Positions 1-8,126 of a DNA stretch of 36,322 bases are shown piece by piece (the first letter of the stretch is position 1; every line of letters begins with the position of its first letter). The notes under the pieces are model-generated. The model saw nothing but the letters and a program-made list of their open reading frames with translations, made no database searches and was not told the origin of the DNA. The DNA is from Rikenellaceae bacterium (GTDB lineage Bacteria; Bacteroidota; Bacteroidia; Bacteroidales; Rikenellaceae), in NCBI GenBank assembly GCA_017379895.1, contig JAFNVH010000031.1:1-36322 (forward strand). The letters are read 5' to 3'. The position numbers and the translations under genes were made by a program.

Positions 1-498
1 ACCCGAGCGCGACAGACCCGGCATAGCCGCCACCGCCTGTGCGCAACCGATGATCCACGCATCGCGCCACGACAATTCGCTCTTCTCGCGCTCCTTGGCA
101 CGTGCCGCAAAGGTGAGCAGAGCCGCCGTCACGAGCAACATCTCACCCACGATGAGCATAATCACCGACGACGAGAGCATTGCGTTGAACTGATCCTTGA
201 ACGCAAAACCGACGATACCGATCGGGATCATCGACAGCACGATCTTTGCGATATATTCGGTCTGCGAGTTGCGCTCGAAACGCAGCAATCCGCGCACGAG
301 ATCCCAGATCTGCTTGCGCAGCACCACGATCGTACTCAACACCGTTGCGGCGTGGAGCGTCACGTCAAAGGTCAGATTCTCAACTATTTCGACACCCAGC
401 AACTCTTTGGCGATTTGCAGATGTCCGCTGCTCGACACAGGCAGAAACTCCGTAAGTCCCTGCACCACACCGAGGATTATCGACTCCAAATAGTTCAC
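1..498 (-). CDS. uppP: Undecaprenyl-diphosphatase UppP (BacA), partial
   Basis: Dephosphorylates undecaprenyl diphosphate in the inner membrane, recycling the lipid carrier for peptidoglycan and surface glycans. The first 166 residues are present and the 3' end lies outside the window. Two signature motifs of the BacA/UppP family are visible: EFLPVSSSGH at residues 17-26, and PGLSRSG at the window edge, which contains the conserved Arg at about residue 164. The start is a GTG reading VNYLESIILG, preceded by a strong GGAGGAG ribosome site that overlaps the DUF3098 stop codon. The gap to the DUF3098 gene is only 2 nt, so this is the distal gene of the yfhO-ftsX-DUF3098-uppP operon. Family assignment is very secure. 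Confidence 0.96.
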   Translation of the reverse strand, partial: MNYLESIILGVVQGLTEFLPVSSSGHLQIAKELLGVEIVENLTFDVTLHAATVLSTIVVLRKQIWDLVRGLLRFERNSQTEYIAKIVLSMIPIGIVGFAFKDQFNAMLSSSVIMLIVGEMLLVTAALLTFAARAKEREKSELSWRDAWIIGCAQAVAAMPGLSRSG

Positions 499-500
499 GC

Positions 501-773
501 TTACTCCTCCTTCGATTTGTCGCCACCGAAGCGCTTCATAATGGCGTAGACTTCGAATGCGAAACCGCCAATTACCAGGATCGGTGCCAGCGTGATGCGA
601 CGGAAGTTGAACATCGCGTAGTTAAACTCCTCGGGCGAATCGCTACCACCGCCTGCCATCAGCACAAAGCCCAGCACGATCACCGCAAAACCGATGAGCA
701 TCAGCACATAGTTGCGCGGCGTGAGAGCCATACGCCCGTCGGTCGAGGGCACTTTGTTTTGCTCCTTTTTCAT
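501..773 (-). CDS. DUF3098 family small membrane protein
   Basis: A 90-residue protein with two predicted membrane segments (about residues 23-41 and 61-78), a charged N-terminus and a charged C-terminus (GGDKSKEE). It matches the DUF3098 family, found in Bacteroidota next to ftsX and uppP; no function is established. Its ATG overlaps the ftsX stop by one base (TAATG), which suggests translational coupling, and its stop is followed within 2 nt by the uppP start. The linkage suggests, without proving, a role in the FtsX divisome/envelope complex or in lipid-carrier recycling. Confidence 0.9.
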   Translation of the reverse strand: MKKEQNKVPSTDGRMALTPRNYVLMLIGFAVIVLGFVLMAGGGSDSPEEFNYAMFNFRRITLAPILVIGGFAFEVYAIMKRFGGDKSKEE

Positions 774-1654
774 TAGTATAGATGAATTTTATTTGTTTTC
801 ATATTGACGAACTTGTTGACCGCAAAGGTAGTGAACAAAAGCGAGATCGCAACGCCACCAACAACCATCGCCGCCATAATCACTCCCGCCGCCGAGGGTT
901 CGGTGAGGGTGCCGAGCTCGGGCATTGCCTCGCCCAGACGCCAGCAAACCACCGCGAACAGAGCCGCTGCACATACGCCCGCCAGCACACCCTGCCAGAG
1001 CGCACTCGCCAGGAAGGGGCGCATAATGAACCACTTTGTCGCACCAACAAGTTTCTGAGTATTAATGATATATCGTTTCGAGAAGATCGAAATGCGAATC
1101 GTGTTGTTCAGCAGAATGAGCGAGATCGCCAGCAGCACCGCGCCGAAAACCCACAGCACCGTACGCACGCGGCTGATGGTCGAATTGATCTTCTCGACTA
1201 CGCCCAGTGGCACGATCACATCGTTCACACCCTTCATCTTGCGCAGTTCGGCAACCAGCTCGTCGATCTGCTCGGCCTTGACCACCGCACCGTCCAGCAA
1301 CACCTCGTAACTGTCGAGCAGGGGGTTCTCGCCCAGCACCTTCTCGAAGTCATCGCCAAACATCTCGCGGAAGGCCTCGTCTTCGGCCTTCGACTCCTTG
1401 CTCGAATACTCGACACGCGTGATGTACTCCTTGGCTGCGAGCTGGCGTTCGATACTTTCGCGCTGTTCGGGCTCGGCATTGCGGGCGAGTTCGACGGTCA
1501 GCATAGCGCGGTTCTGCAACTCGCGCGAGGAGTTCACCGCCACCGAAAGCAGGTAGCCCACTGATCCCAACAGAAAGATTACCAGCGCAATGCTGATGGT
1601 CGAAATGGCGTACGAGTTGCGTACGCGGCGTTTGAGTTTGCGATTATCTTTCAT
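773..1654 (-). CDS. ftsX: Cell division protein FtsX
   Basis: Permease-like subunit of the FtsEX complex, which couples cytokinesis to peptidoglycan hydrolase activation. 293 residues from the chosen ATG (MKDNRKLKRR): a basic cytoplasmic N-terminus, one membrane helix at about 14-40, a periplasmic domain of about 130 residues, then three C-terminal helices, which is the FtsX topology. The frame extends 16 codons further upstream, but those codons run deep into the yfhO-like gene and lack an FtsX-like sequence; the chosen start overlaps that gene by 11 nt. No ftsE lies in the window, so the ATPase partner must be encoded elsewhere. Downstream it is coupled to DUF3098. Confidence 0.94.
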   Translation of the reverse strand: MKDNRKLKRRVRNSYAISTISIALVIFLLGSVGYLLSVAVNSSRELQNRAMLTVELARNAEPEQRESIERQLAAKEYITRVEYSSKESKAEDEAFREMFGDDFEKVLGENPLLDSYEVLLDGAVVKAEQIDELVAELRKMKGVNDVIVPLGVVEKINSTISRVRTVLWVFGAVLLAISLILLNNTIRISIFSKRYIINTQKLVGATKWFIMRPFLASALWQGVLAGVCAAALFAVVCWRLGEAMPELGTLTEPSAAGVIMAAMVVGGVAISLLFTTFAVNKFVNMKTNKIHLY

Positions 1655-4169
1655 CGTTTGTCTGATTTTTCGATTGTTTGCGACGGCGCACCACAGCGGC
1701 AACTACCACCGCCACCACCGACGCCAAAATTGCGATCGACGAGCAGAGCGTCACAGCCTCAACCTTGCCGAACGCCGGCGCGCGGAATCGCCACTCGACG
1801 GTGTGCTTACCCGCCGGCAGTGTCATCGCACGCAGAATGTAGTTGGCACGATAGTAGGGAGCCTCCGCGCCGTCGATGTAAGCCGTCCAGCCCTTGTTGT
1901 AGTAGATCTCCGAGAAGATCGCCACGCCCGTACCCGACGCCTCGTATTCGTAGCGCAGGTAGTTGGGGCGATACTCCGTAAGTGCGATCTCGGCCTCGAA
2001 CTCGTCGCTCAGGTCGATCGGCTCAACCTCCTCGGCCCAACGTACATCAACCACCGCCTCGGTATGGGGATCGATCTCGGCAAGTGCATCGATCTCGTCA
2101 CGCGGACTCTCGGTCAGGTAGATGCGATCGACAAACCACGCCGCACCACACTGCGTGGGGTTGGGATTGAGCGCAATGCCCTCGGCTGTTGGAACGATCA
2201 GATACTTGGTATTGAGCATATCAAGCACCTTGCGCGCCGTCGAATCGACACCGTAGTTGACCGTACTCAGATAGTTGTCGATGATATCCTGATAGCGGCT
2301 CAGCTTCGCTCCGTGGTAACCACCCACCGAGCGGTGGAAGTATGATGTTGTGGCATCGTTGAAGGGCGACACCGTAAGATTCAACACGCGGAAACCGAGC
2401 TCCTTATCATTCATTATATATCTATCCGCCTCGTTGGGCACAACCTCCGTACGTCGCGCGCTCACAAATGCCGATTGGGGCAGGTAGCGCAGGTTGACAG
2501 CCACCAGATCGACCACAACCGTCGCCGCCACCACAGCCATTGCCACCGCATAGCGCACCTTACCACGAAGGTAGAGCCATACCATCGCCGCCGTCAGCAG
2601 CACGAACGCCAACGAGCGCCAAGCATCAGCCGACGCCGCAGCCGCACGTTCCTTGGCCATCGCCTCGGCGGTGATCAGACCCAGCTCCTCGTGCAGACCC
2701 TGAGCGATATATTGCTCGCCACCCTGCTGATACGACAGCATCGAGTGCCACTCCTCGGTCATTATTGTCTCGGCTTCGGCCTGTCCGAACTCGAAGAGCG
2801 AGCCCGCAAACAGCGCAATCACCAGGCAGACTCCACCGACGATACCCGTAGCCCAATACAGACCTCGCTCGGCCTTCGCGCGGTCGCACTCCTCGTCGTC
2901 GAGGCGCGAGAGAGCCAATGCCGCCAGCAGCGGGATACTCCACTGCACGATGACCTGAATCATCGATACGGTTCGGAATTTATCGTAAGCAGGAAGATAA
3001 TTAAAACACAACTCCGTGAGCCACATCATATTGCGACCCCACGACAGCAGCAACGCCACTGCCGAGATAACCACGATCCACCACTTCGCGCGACCACGCA
3101 GCACAAAGCAACCCAGTACCGCCAGCAGCACCGCCGCAGCACCCAGATAGGTCGGACCTGCCGTAAAGGGCTGATCGCCCCAATAGCGCGGCAACTGCTC
3201 GGCTACCGACTGCAAACCATATGGTCGCAGTGCCTCGGCCACCGCACCATCGGCCGCAAAGGTTTCGTTCGACGCACCGCCCATAAGGTTGGGAACGAGC
3301 AGGTTAAGGCTCTCCGTGCGACCGTAGCTCCACGCCGTGGCATATTGCAGATCAAGACCCTCCGAGCCATCTGCCGCTACGGCCAGCTCCGAGCCGCCAC
3401 GAATGGTTTCGGGCTGGTGCTGCATCGTGTACCACAGCGGCGAGAAGTTGGCTCCCACGCCCAGCAGACCAGCCAATGCAACCACTACCGTCGTCATCGC
3501 AAAGCGTCGCAGCGCACCCTCGCGCACCGCCTCAACCAGCAGCGCGATCCACATTGCACCCATAACGAGCACGAAGTAGTAGGTTATCTGCGGGTGGTTG
3601 GCACCCACCTGCAACGCCGTGAAGAGCGAGGTCATTGCCGCGCCCGCCCAGCGGTTGCGTTTGAAGGCGTACCACACCGCTCCGACCATCAGCGGAGCAT
3701 AGACCAGCGCCCACATCTTGGTGATGTGTCCCGCACCGATGATCAGGAAGAAGTAGGTCGAAAGACCATAAGCTACCGCACCCACAACTGCCGGCCAGCG
3801 ACGCACCCTCATCAAGAGCAACATCGCCCAGAAGGCCACCATCGCAAAGAAGACAAACGAGGCGGGCTGGTCGATTACCTTCACCACCTGACCGACCGAG
3901 TGTTTGATCCACTCCGCGGGGTAGTAGGTGTTGATCAGATACGACGGCATACCGCCGAACATACGGCCCGTCCACTGCGGGTCCTCGCCATAACGCTCAC
4001 GCGAGTCGAGGATATCGCTCGTCATACCGCCATACTGCTGCACATCGTGCTGTGCCAGCACGCGACCCTCGAACTGAGGTGCGAAATATGCCGCCGCAAT
4101 CACAAAAAAGAGTGCCACGGGAGCCAGCCAACGAAGTGACGAAGATGCTATTTTTCGAAAGTCCATCAT
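1644..4169 (-). CDS. YfhO-family polytopic membrane protein
   Basis: An 841-residue protein with an N-terminal helix, a long first periplasmic loop containing WTGRMFGGMPSY (residues 66-77), about a dozen further membrane segments, a C-terminal periplasmic beta-rich region (YNKGWTAYIDG and LPAGKHTVEW) and a final helix followed by an Arg/Lys-rich tail. This is the architecture of the YfhO family, related to GT-C glycosyltransferase-like proteins; YfhO of Gram-positive bacteria is linked to lipoteichoic acid glycosylation. In Bacteroidota the substrate is unknown. First gene of the envelope operon; two in-frame ATGs (4169 and 4166) are equally possible starts. Product family is confident, function is not. 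Confidence 0.88.
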   Translation of the reverse strand: MMDFRKIASSSLRWLAPVALFFVIAAAYFAPQFEGRVLAQHDVQQYGGMTSDILDSRERYGEDPQWTGRMFGGMPSYLINTYYPAEWIKHSVGQVVKVIDQPASFVFFAMVAFWAMLLLMRVRRWPAVVGAVAYGLSTYFFLIIGAGHITKMWALVYAPLMVGAVWYAFKRNRWAGAAMTSLFTALQVGANHPQITYYFVLVMGAMWIALLVEAVREGALRRFAMTTVVVALAGLLGVGANFSPLWYTMQHQPETIRGGSELAVAADGSEGLDLQYATAWSYGRTESLNLLVPNLMGGASNETFAADGAVAEALRPYGLQSVAEQLPRYWGDQPFTAGPTYLGAAAVLLAVLGCFVLRGRAKWWIVVISAVALLLSWGRNMMWLTELCFNYLPAYDKFRTVSMIQVIVQWSIPLLAALALSRLDDEECDRAKAERGLYWATGIVGGVCLVIALFAGSLFEFGQAEAETIMTEEWHSMLSYQQGGEQYIAQGLHEELGLITAEAMAKERAAAASADAWRSLAFVLLTAAMVWLYLRGKVRYAVAMAVVAATVVVDLVAVNLRYLPQSAFVSARRTEVVPNEADRYIMNDKELGFRVLNLTVSPFNDATTSYFHRSVGGYHGAKLSRYQDIIDNYLSTVNYGVDSTARKVLDMLNTKYLIVPTAEGIALNPNPTQCGAAWFVDRIYLTESPRDEIDALAEIDPHTEAVVDVRWAEEVEPIDLSDEFEAEIALTEYRPNYLRYEYEASGTGVAIFSEIYYNKGWTAYIDGAEAPYYRANYILRAMTLPAGKHTVEWRFRAPAFGKVEAVTLCSSIAILASVVAVVVAAVVRRRKQSKNQTNDER

Positions 4170-4192
4170 TCAAAATCTTTAATATCAAACTG

Positions 4193-4251
4193 CAAAGTAA
4201 CGAAAAATAGTTGGACAAGCGTGTCCCTATCCCGAAAAAACCGTATATTTG
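4193..4251. promoter_or_regulatory. Divergent promoter region, yfhO-like operon / polyprenyl synthase
   Basis: On the plus strand TATATTTG (4244-4251) fits the Bacteroidota -7 consensus TAnnTTTG, 19 nt before the polyprenyl synthase ATG. On the minus strand TTACTTTG (plus coordinates 4193-4200) is a one-mismatch -7 box before the yfhO-like gene. Neither has a clear -33 TTTG at the expected distance, so these are moderate predictions. Confidence 0.5.
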
Positions 4252-4270
4252 CAAATAAAAAGTCTTTTAT

Positions 4271-5257
4271 ATGGATACTATTGCAGCAATTCGCCGCCCG
4301 ATCGAACAAGATCTGCAACAATATGAGGAGTTTGTGCGTCGATTTTTCAACGCCGAAACCGAACCCCTGCGCTCGATTCTCGAATACGTGATTTCGAATC
4401 GCGGTAAAGGCGTGCGCCCGATGCTCGTTCTGCTCGCAGCGGGTATGTTTGCACGTAACCCCCAGGCGGGAGCCTCGCACCGAACTCTGCTCGCAGCCTC
4501 GATCGTCGAGATGCTGCACACCGCATCGTTGATCCACGACGACGTGATCGACGAGTCGAACCTGCGTCGCGGCAAACCCTCGGTCAACGCTATGTGGCAG
4601 TCGCGTAATGCGGTGCTGGTGGGCGATTATATCCTCGCACGAACCTTCGCTAACGGTATGCACAGCGGTCAGTACGACATCGTGTCGCACCTGATCGGTG
4701 CTATCGGTGAGCTGTGCGAGGGTGAGTTGATGCAGAGCGCCCACAGCCGCGCACTCGATATGACGCGCGACTCTTACCTCGACGTGATCTACAAGAAGAC
4801 CGCTACGCTGCTTGGCGTCAGCTCGTCGGTTGGTGCGCTGACCGTCGGTGCCTCATCGCAGCAGGTGGCCGAGATGCGTCGCTTCGGCGATTGCATCGGT
4901 ATGGCGTTCCAGATCAAGGACGACATTCTGGACTATACGCCCGACGCCGAGACGGGCAAACCCTCGGGTAACGACCTGCTCGAACATAAGATCACGCTGC
5001 CGATGCTCTGCGTGCTCGAAGAGTGCTCGGAGGAGGAGCGCAAGCAGATCATCGAGCAGATTCGCAACTGCACAACCGAGGAGCAGAGCGTGGCGTTGCA
5101 GGAGATGGTTGCCGAGCGCGGAGGTATCGCCGCAGCCGAGCGCACGATGCGCCAATATATCGAGAGTGCAACTCGCATTTTGTCGCACTATCCGCCTTCG
5201 GAATACCGCGATTCGCTGATGACGCTCTGCGCCTACATCGGCGAGAGAAACAAATAA
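4271..5257 (+). CDS. Long-chain polyprenyl diphosphate synthase (trans type)
   Basis: Condenses isopentenyl diphosphate units onto an allylic primer, most likely to make the side chain of menaquinone. 328 residues, normal for the family. The first Asp-rich motif is HDDVID (D90, D91, D94) with RRG downstream, and the second is QIKDDILDY (D217, D218, D221). Small residues (A85, S86) sit four and five positions before the first motif, as expected for synthases making long products; exact chain length cannot be read. IspB/HepT-like proteins are the closest functional match. Transcribed alone, divergent from the yfhO-like operon. The ATG follows a -7 box closely and is the only sensible start. Confidence 0.92.
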   Translation: MDTIAAIRRPIEQDLQQYEEFVRRFFNAETEPLRSILEYVISNRGKGVRPMLVLLAAGMFARNPQAGASHRTLLAASIVEMLHTASLIHDDVIDESNLRRGKPSVNAMWQSRNAVLVGDYILARTFANGMHSGQYDIVSHLIGAIGELCEGELMQSAHSRALDMTRDSYLDVIYKKTATLLGVSSSVGALTVGASSQQVAEMRRFGDCIGMAFQIKDDILDYTPDAETGKPSGNDLLEHKITLPMLCVLEECSEEERKQIIEQIRNCTTEEQSVALQEMVAERGGIAAAERTMRQYIESATRILSHYPPSEYRDSLMTLCAYIGERNK

Positions 5258-5269
5258 GCGCACAAAAGT

Positions 5270-5300
5270 GTTGTTAAATCAAAAAAATGCGCTAAATTTG
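5270..5300 (+). promoter_or_regulatory. Promoter of the FucP-like transporter gene
   Basis: GTTG (5270-5273), 19 bp spacer, TAAATTTG (5293-5300). This matches the Bacteroidota primary sigma consensus except for one base in the -33 element. The predicted transcript has a leader of about 50 nt before the ATG at 5357. Confidence 0.7.
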
Positions 5301-5356
5301 TAGGACTTAGTCCACACAACGACTAACAATTAACAATCTAAAATAATCTGATTCGT

Positions 5357-6616
5357 ATGGAAAAACAGAAAAGTAATGTGTTGGCCATCATCGTGATGAT
5401 CCTCCTTTTCGGTATGATCTCGTTCGTGACCAACCTGGCTTCGCCTATGGGCGACGTATTGAAGCACCAGTTTGGCGTGGCTAACTGGATGGGTACGCTG
5501 GGTGTATTCGCTAACTTCATCGCTTATGCCGTGATGGGTATTCCCGCAGGTAATATGCTGTCGAAGTTCGGCTACAAGAAGACCGCTCTGATCGCTATCG
5601 GCGTTGGTTTCATCGGCGTTGGTATTCAGACCATTTCGGGCTTCGCTGAGAGCTTCGGCGTATATCTGCTCGGTGCTTTCGTTGCAGGTTTCTCGATGTG
5701 TATGCTGAACATCGTTGTTAACCCGATGCTGAACAAGCTCGGTGGCGGCGGTAACAAGGGTAATCAGCTGATCCAGATCGGTGGTTCGTTCAACTCGTTG
5801 ATGGGTACCGCAGTTATTATCCTGACCGGTCTTTTGATCCCCAACATCGCAGCAGCTCAGATCAGCGACGTGAACGGCCTGATGTACACCGCATTGGCTA
5901 TCTTCGCTGTGGCATTCATCGTGGTTTCGGGCACCGCAATCCCCGAGAACGCTCCCGCAGCAGCCGCAACCGCTGAGAAGTCGAAGTATGGTCCGATGTC
6001 GTTCCGCCACTTCGTGCTGGGCGCTATCGCAATCTTCGTTTACGTAGGTGTTGAGGTTGGTATTCCCAACGTATTGCAGAAGTGGTTGAATGAGGTTTCG
6101 ACAACCGCTATCGCTGGTACCGTTGCAGGTACATATTGGTTCCTGATGCTCATCGGCCGTCTGGTTGGTGCAGCTGTTGGTAGCAAGGTGTCGGCTAAGG
6201 CTATGCTTTCGACCGCGTCGATCGTAGGTCTGTGCCTGGTTGCAGGTGCTATGTTCCTCTCGCCCTCGACAATGGTGAACCTGCCCGTATTCGACGGTGC
6301 TAAGGGCTTCGCTATGGCTAACGTTCCCGTGAATGCTGCTCTGTTGGTGCTTGTAGGTCTGTGCACCTCGGTTATGTGGGGTGGTATCTTCAACCTCGCA
6401 GTTGAGGGCCTCGGCAAGTACACCGAGAAGGCTTCGGGTATCTTTATGGCGCTGGTTTGTGGTGGTGGTATCCTGCCTCTGTTGCAGAACGCTGTTGTTG
6501 ACGCAACGGGCAACTACCTGGCAAGCTACTGGGTTGTAATCGCAGGTTTGGCTTATATGTTGTTCTACGCGCTCGTTGGCTCGAAGAACGTAAATAAGGA
6601 CATTCCGACCGAGTAA
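5357..6616 (+). CDS. MFS sugar symporter, FucP/GlcP-like
   Basis: A 419-residue major facilitator protein with about 12 hydrophobic segments. The sequence pattern is that of the L-fucose/glucose/galactose:H+ symporter family: GDVLKHQFG after helix 1, an N-terminal-half motif GNMLSKFGYKK, and the NPMLNKLGGGGNKG..QIGGSFNS stretch between helices 4 and 5. The sugar cannot be assigned: no fucose or galactose catabolic gene is adjacent. Codon use is strongly biased (GGT, GCT, ATC, TTC, AAG), like pgk in the same window, which suggests high expression. Own promoter upstream and a strong terminator downstream, so monocistronic. Confidence 0.88.
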   Translation: MEKQKSNVLAIIVMILLFGMISFVTNLASPMGDVLKHQFGVANWMGTLGVFANFIAYAVMGIPAGNMLSKFGYKKTALIAIGVGFIGVGIQTISGFAESFGVYLLGAFVAGFSMCMLNIVVNPMLNKLGGGGNKGNQLIQIGGSFNSLMGTAVIILTGLLIPNIAAAQISDVNGLMYTALAIFAVAFIVVSGTAIPENAPAAAATAEKSKYGPMSFRHFVLGAIAIFVYVGVEVGIPNVLQKWLNEVSTTAIAGTVAGTYWFLMLIGRLVGAAVGSKVSAKAMLSTASIVGLCLVAGAMFLSPSTMVNLPVFDGAKGFAMANVPVNAALLVLVGLCTSVMWGGIFNLAVEGLGKYTEKASGIFMALVCGGGILPLLQNAVVDATGNYLASYWVVIAGLAYMLFYALVGSKNVNKDIPTE

Positions 6617-6643
6617 TCGCAGGACTTTCCGTCAAAAAGTAAG

Positions 6644-6677
6644 GCCGCACTCCCTGATCGGGGTGCGGCTCTTTTTT
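6644..6677 (+). terminator. Intrinsic terminator, possibly bidirectional
   Basis: Arms GCCGCACTCC (6644-6653) and GGGGTGCGGC (6660-6669), ten pairs with one G-U, then CTTTTTT. It ends the transporter transcript. On the minus strand the hairpin is followed by a weaker T-rich run (TTACTTTTT), so it may also end murA transcripts. Confidence 0.9.
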
Positions 6678-6706
6678 GAATGGTGTCGGACTGAGCGCTG
6701 AGTGCC

Positions 6707-8017
6707 TTACTCCTCGCGGCGAATGATTTTTGCACCGAGGGCATTCAGACGCAGGTCGATATCCTTATAGCCACGATCAATCTGCTCGATATTCTGGATA
6801 ATGCTGCGACCGTCGGCATTGAGTGCCGCAATCAGCAGTGCAACTCCCGCGCGGATATCGGGCGACGACATACGCGTCGGGCGCAGACGGTGTTTGTGAT
6901 CCAGACCGATAACTGTCGCGCGGTGGGGATCGCAGAGAATGATCTTCGCACCCATATCAATCAGTTTGTCGACGAAGAACAGACGCGACTCGAACATCTT
7001 CTGGTGGATCAGCACCTCGCCGCGAGCCTGCGTCGCCACAACCAGAAATACCGACAGCAGGTCGGGCGTCAGACCCGGCCAGGGAGCGTCAGCGATGGTC
7101 ATAATCGAGCCGTCGATAAAGCTCTCGATGCTGTAATGGTCCTGCTTGGGGATATAGAGGTCGTCACCGCGCTGCTCCATTGCGATACCCATACGGGCGA
7201 ACTGCGCGGGTATGATTCCGAGATTCTCGTACGAAACATTCTTGATCGTGATCTCCGACTTGGTCATTGCCGCCAAGCCGATGAAGCTACCCACCTCGAT
7301 CATATCGGGCAACATCGTGTGCTCCGTACCGCCCAGCTGATCGACGCCCTCGATCACGAGCAGATTCGATGCAATGCCCGAGATCTTCGCGCCCATACGA
7401 TTGAGCATCTTGCAGAGTTGTTGCAGGTAGGGCTCGCACGCTGCATTGTAGATCGTGGTGGTGCCCTTAGCCAGCACCGCCGCCATCACGATGTTTGCCG
7501 TGCCCGTCACCGAGGCCTCGTCGAGCAGCATATAGCAACCCTTCAAATCCTTGCCCTCAACGGCAAAGAACTCTTCGCCTGCGTCGAAGTTGAACTTCGC
7601 GCCGAGCTTCTGGAAGCCGATAAAGTGGGTATCGAGGCGACGGCGGCCTATCTTATCGCCACCGGGCTTGGGAATGTATCCCACGCCGAAACGCGCCAGC
7701 AGCGGACCAATCAACATTACCGAGCCGCGCAGACGTGCCGCACGACGGCGATAGTCCTCCGATTTGAGATATTCGAGGTCGATATTTTTTGCCTGAAACG
7801 AGTATGTATCCTCAGAGAGTTGCTCGACAGTCGAGCCCATACACTTCAATAGCTCGATGAGTTGTTGCACATCGAGGATCTGGGGCACGTTGCGCACGAT
7901 GATCTTTTCTTCGGTCAGGAGCGTCGCGCAAAGTATTTGTAGTGCTTCATTTTTAGCACCTTGCGGAGTGATCTCGCCACTGAGAGTTCGCCCTCCGTGA
8001 ACTTCAAAAACTGCCAT
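6707..8017 (-). CDS. murA: UDP-N-acetylglucosamine 1-carboxyvinyltransferase MurA (Asp variant)
   Basis: Transfers enolpyruvate from PEP to UDP-GlcNAc, the first committed step of peptidoglycan synthesis, in the cytoplasm. 436 residues, close to the usual ~420-435. Conserved features include GAKNEAL (20-26), RRAARLRGSV with GPLLARFG (91-111) and a C-terminal IDRGYKDIDLRLNALGAKI. The loop that in E. coli MurA reads PGGCTIGARP reads PGGDKIGRRR here, so the fosfomycin-target Cys115 is Asp121 (GAT codon at 7657-7655). The rest of the active-site framework is intact, so the enzyme should be functional. Monocistronic, with its own promoter; convergent with the transporter gene. Confidence 0.96.
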   Translation of the reverse strand: MAVFEVHGGRTLSGEITPQGAKNEALQILCATLLTEEKIIVRNVPQILDVQQLIELLKCMGSTVEQLSEDTYSFQAKNIDLEYLKSEDYRRRAARLRGSVMLIGPLLARFGVGYIPKPGGDKIGRRRLDTHFIGFQKLGAKFNFDAGEEFFAVEGKDLKGCYMLLDEASVTGTANIVMAAVLAKGTTTIYNAACEPYLQQLCKMLNRMGAKISGIASNLLVIEGVDQLGGTEHTMLPDMIEVGSFIGLAAMTKSEITIKNVSYENLGIIPAQFARMGIAMEQRGDDLYIPKQDHYSIESFIDGSIMTIADAPWPGLTPDLLSVFLVVATQARGEVLIHQKMFESRLFFVDKLIDMGAKIILCDPHRATVIGLDHKHRLRPTRMSSPDIRAGVALLIAALNADGRSIIQNIEQIDRGYKDIDLRLNALGAKIIRREE

Positions 8018-8044
8018 AATCGGGAGTAGTTACAATTATTTTGT

Positions 8045-8075
8045 CAAATATAACAAATATTTTCGAGATTTCAAA
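8045..8075 (-). promoter_or_regulatory. murA promoter
   Basis: Reading the minus strand: TTTG (plus 8072-8075), 19 bp spacer, TATATTTG (plus 8045-8052). This is a full match to the Bacteroidota TTTG-N19-21-TAnnTTTG promoter, 27 nt upstream of the murA ATG. Confidence 0.8.
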
Positions 8076-8082
8076 CTCTCGC

Positions 8083-8112
8083 AAACAAAAAAGCCGCACC
8101 CGAAAGTGCGGC
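8083..8112 (-). terminator. Terminator of the kbl-lrp-queD operon
   Basis: On the minus strand GCCGCAC pairs with GTGCGGC (plus 8106-8112 and 8093-8099), followed by TTTTTTGTTT. It lies 14 nt after the queD stop and just upstream of the murA promoter, separating the two units. Confidence 0.85.
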
Positions 8113-8126
8113 TCTGTTGCGAATCT

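Noticed and set aside
1644..1702. Upstream extension of FtsX by 16 codons
   Set aside because: It overlaps the yfhO-like gene more deeply, and the extra residues (MPLWCAVANNRK..) do not resemble an FtsX N-terminus.
2475..4139. Long open frame (554 codons) opposite the yfhO-like gene
   Set aside because: Its translation is rich in His, Arg and Gln with no domain or signal; it mirrors the codon pattern of the real gene on the other strand.
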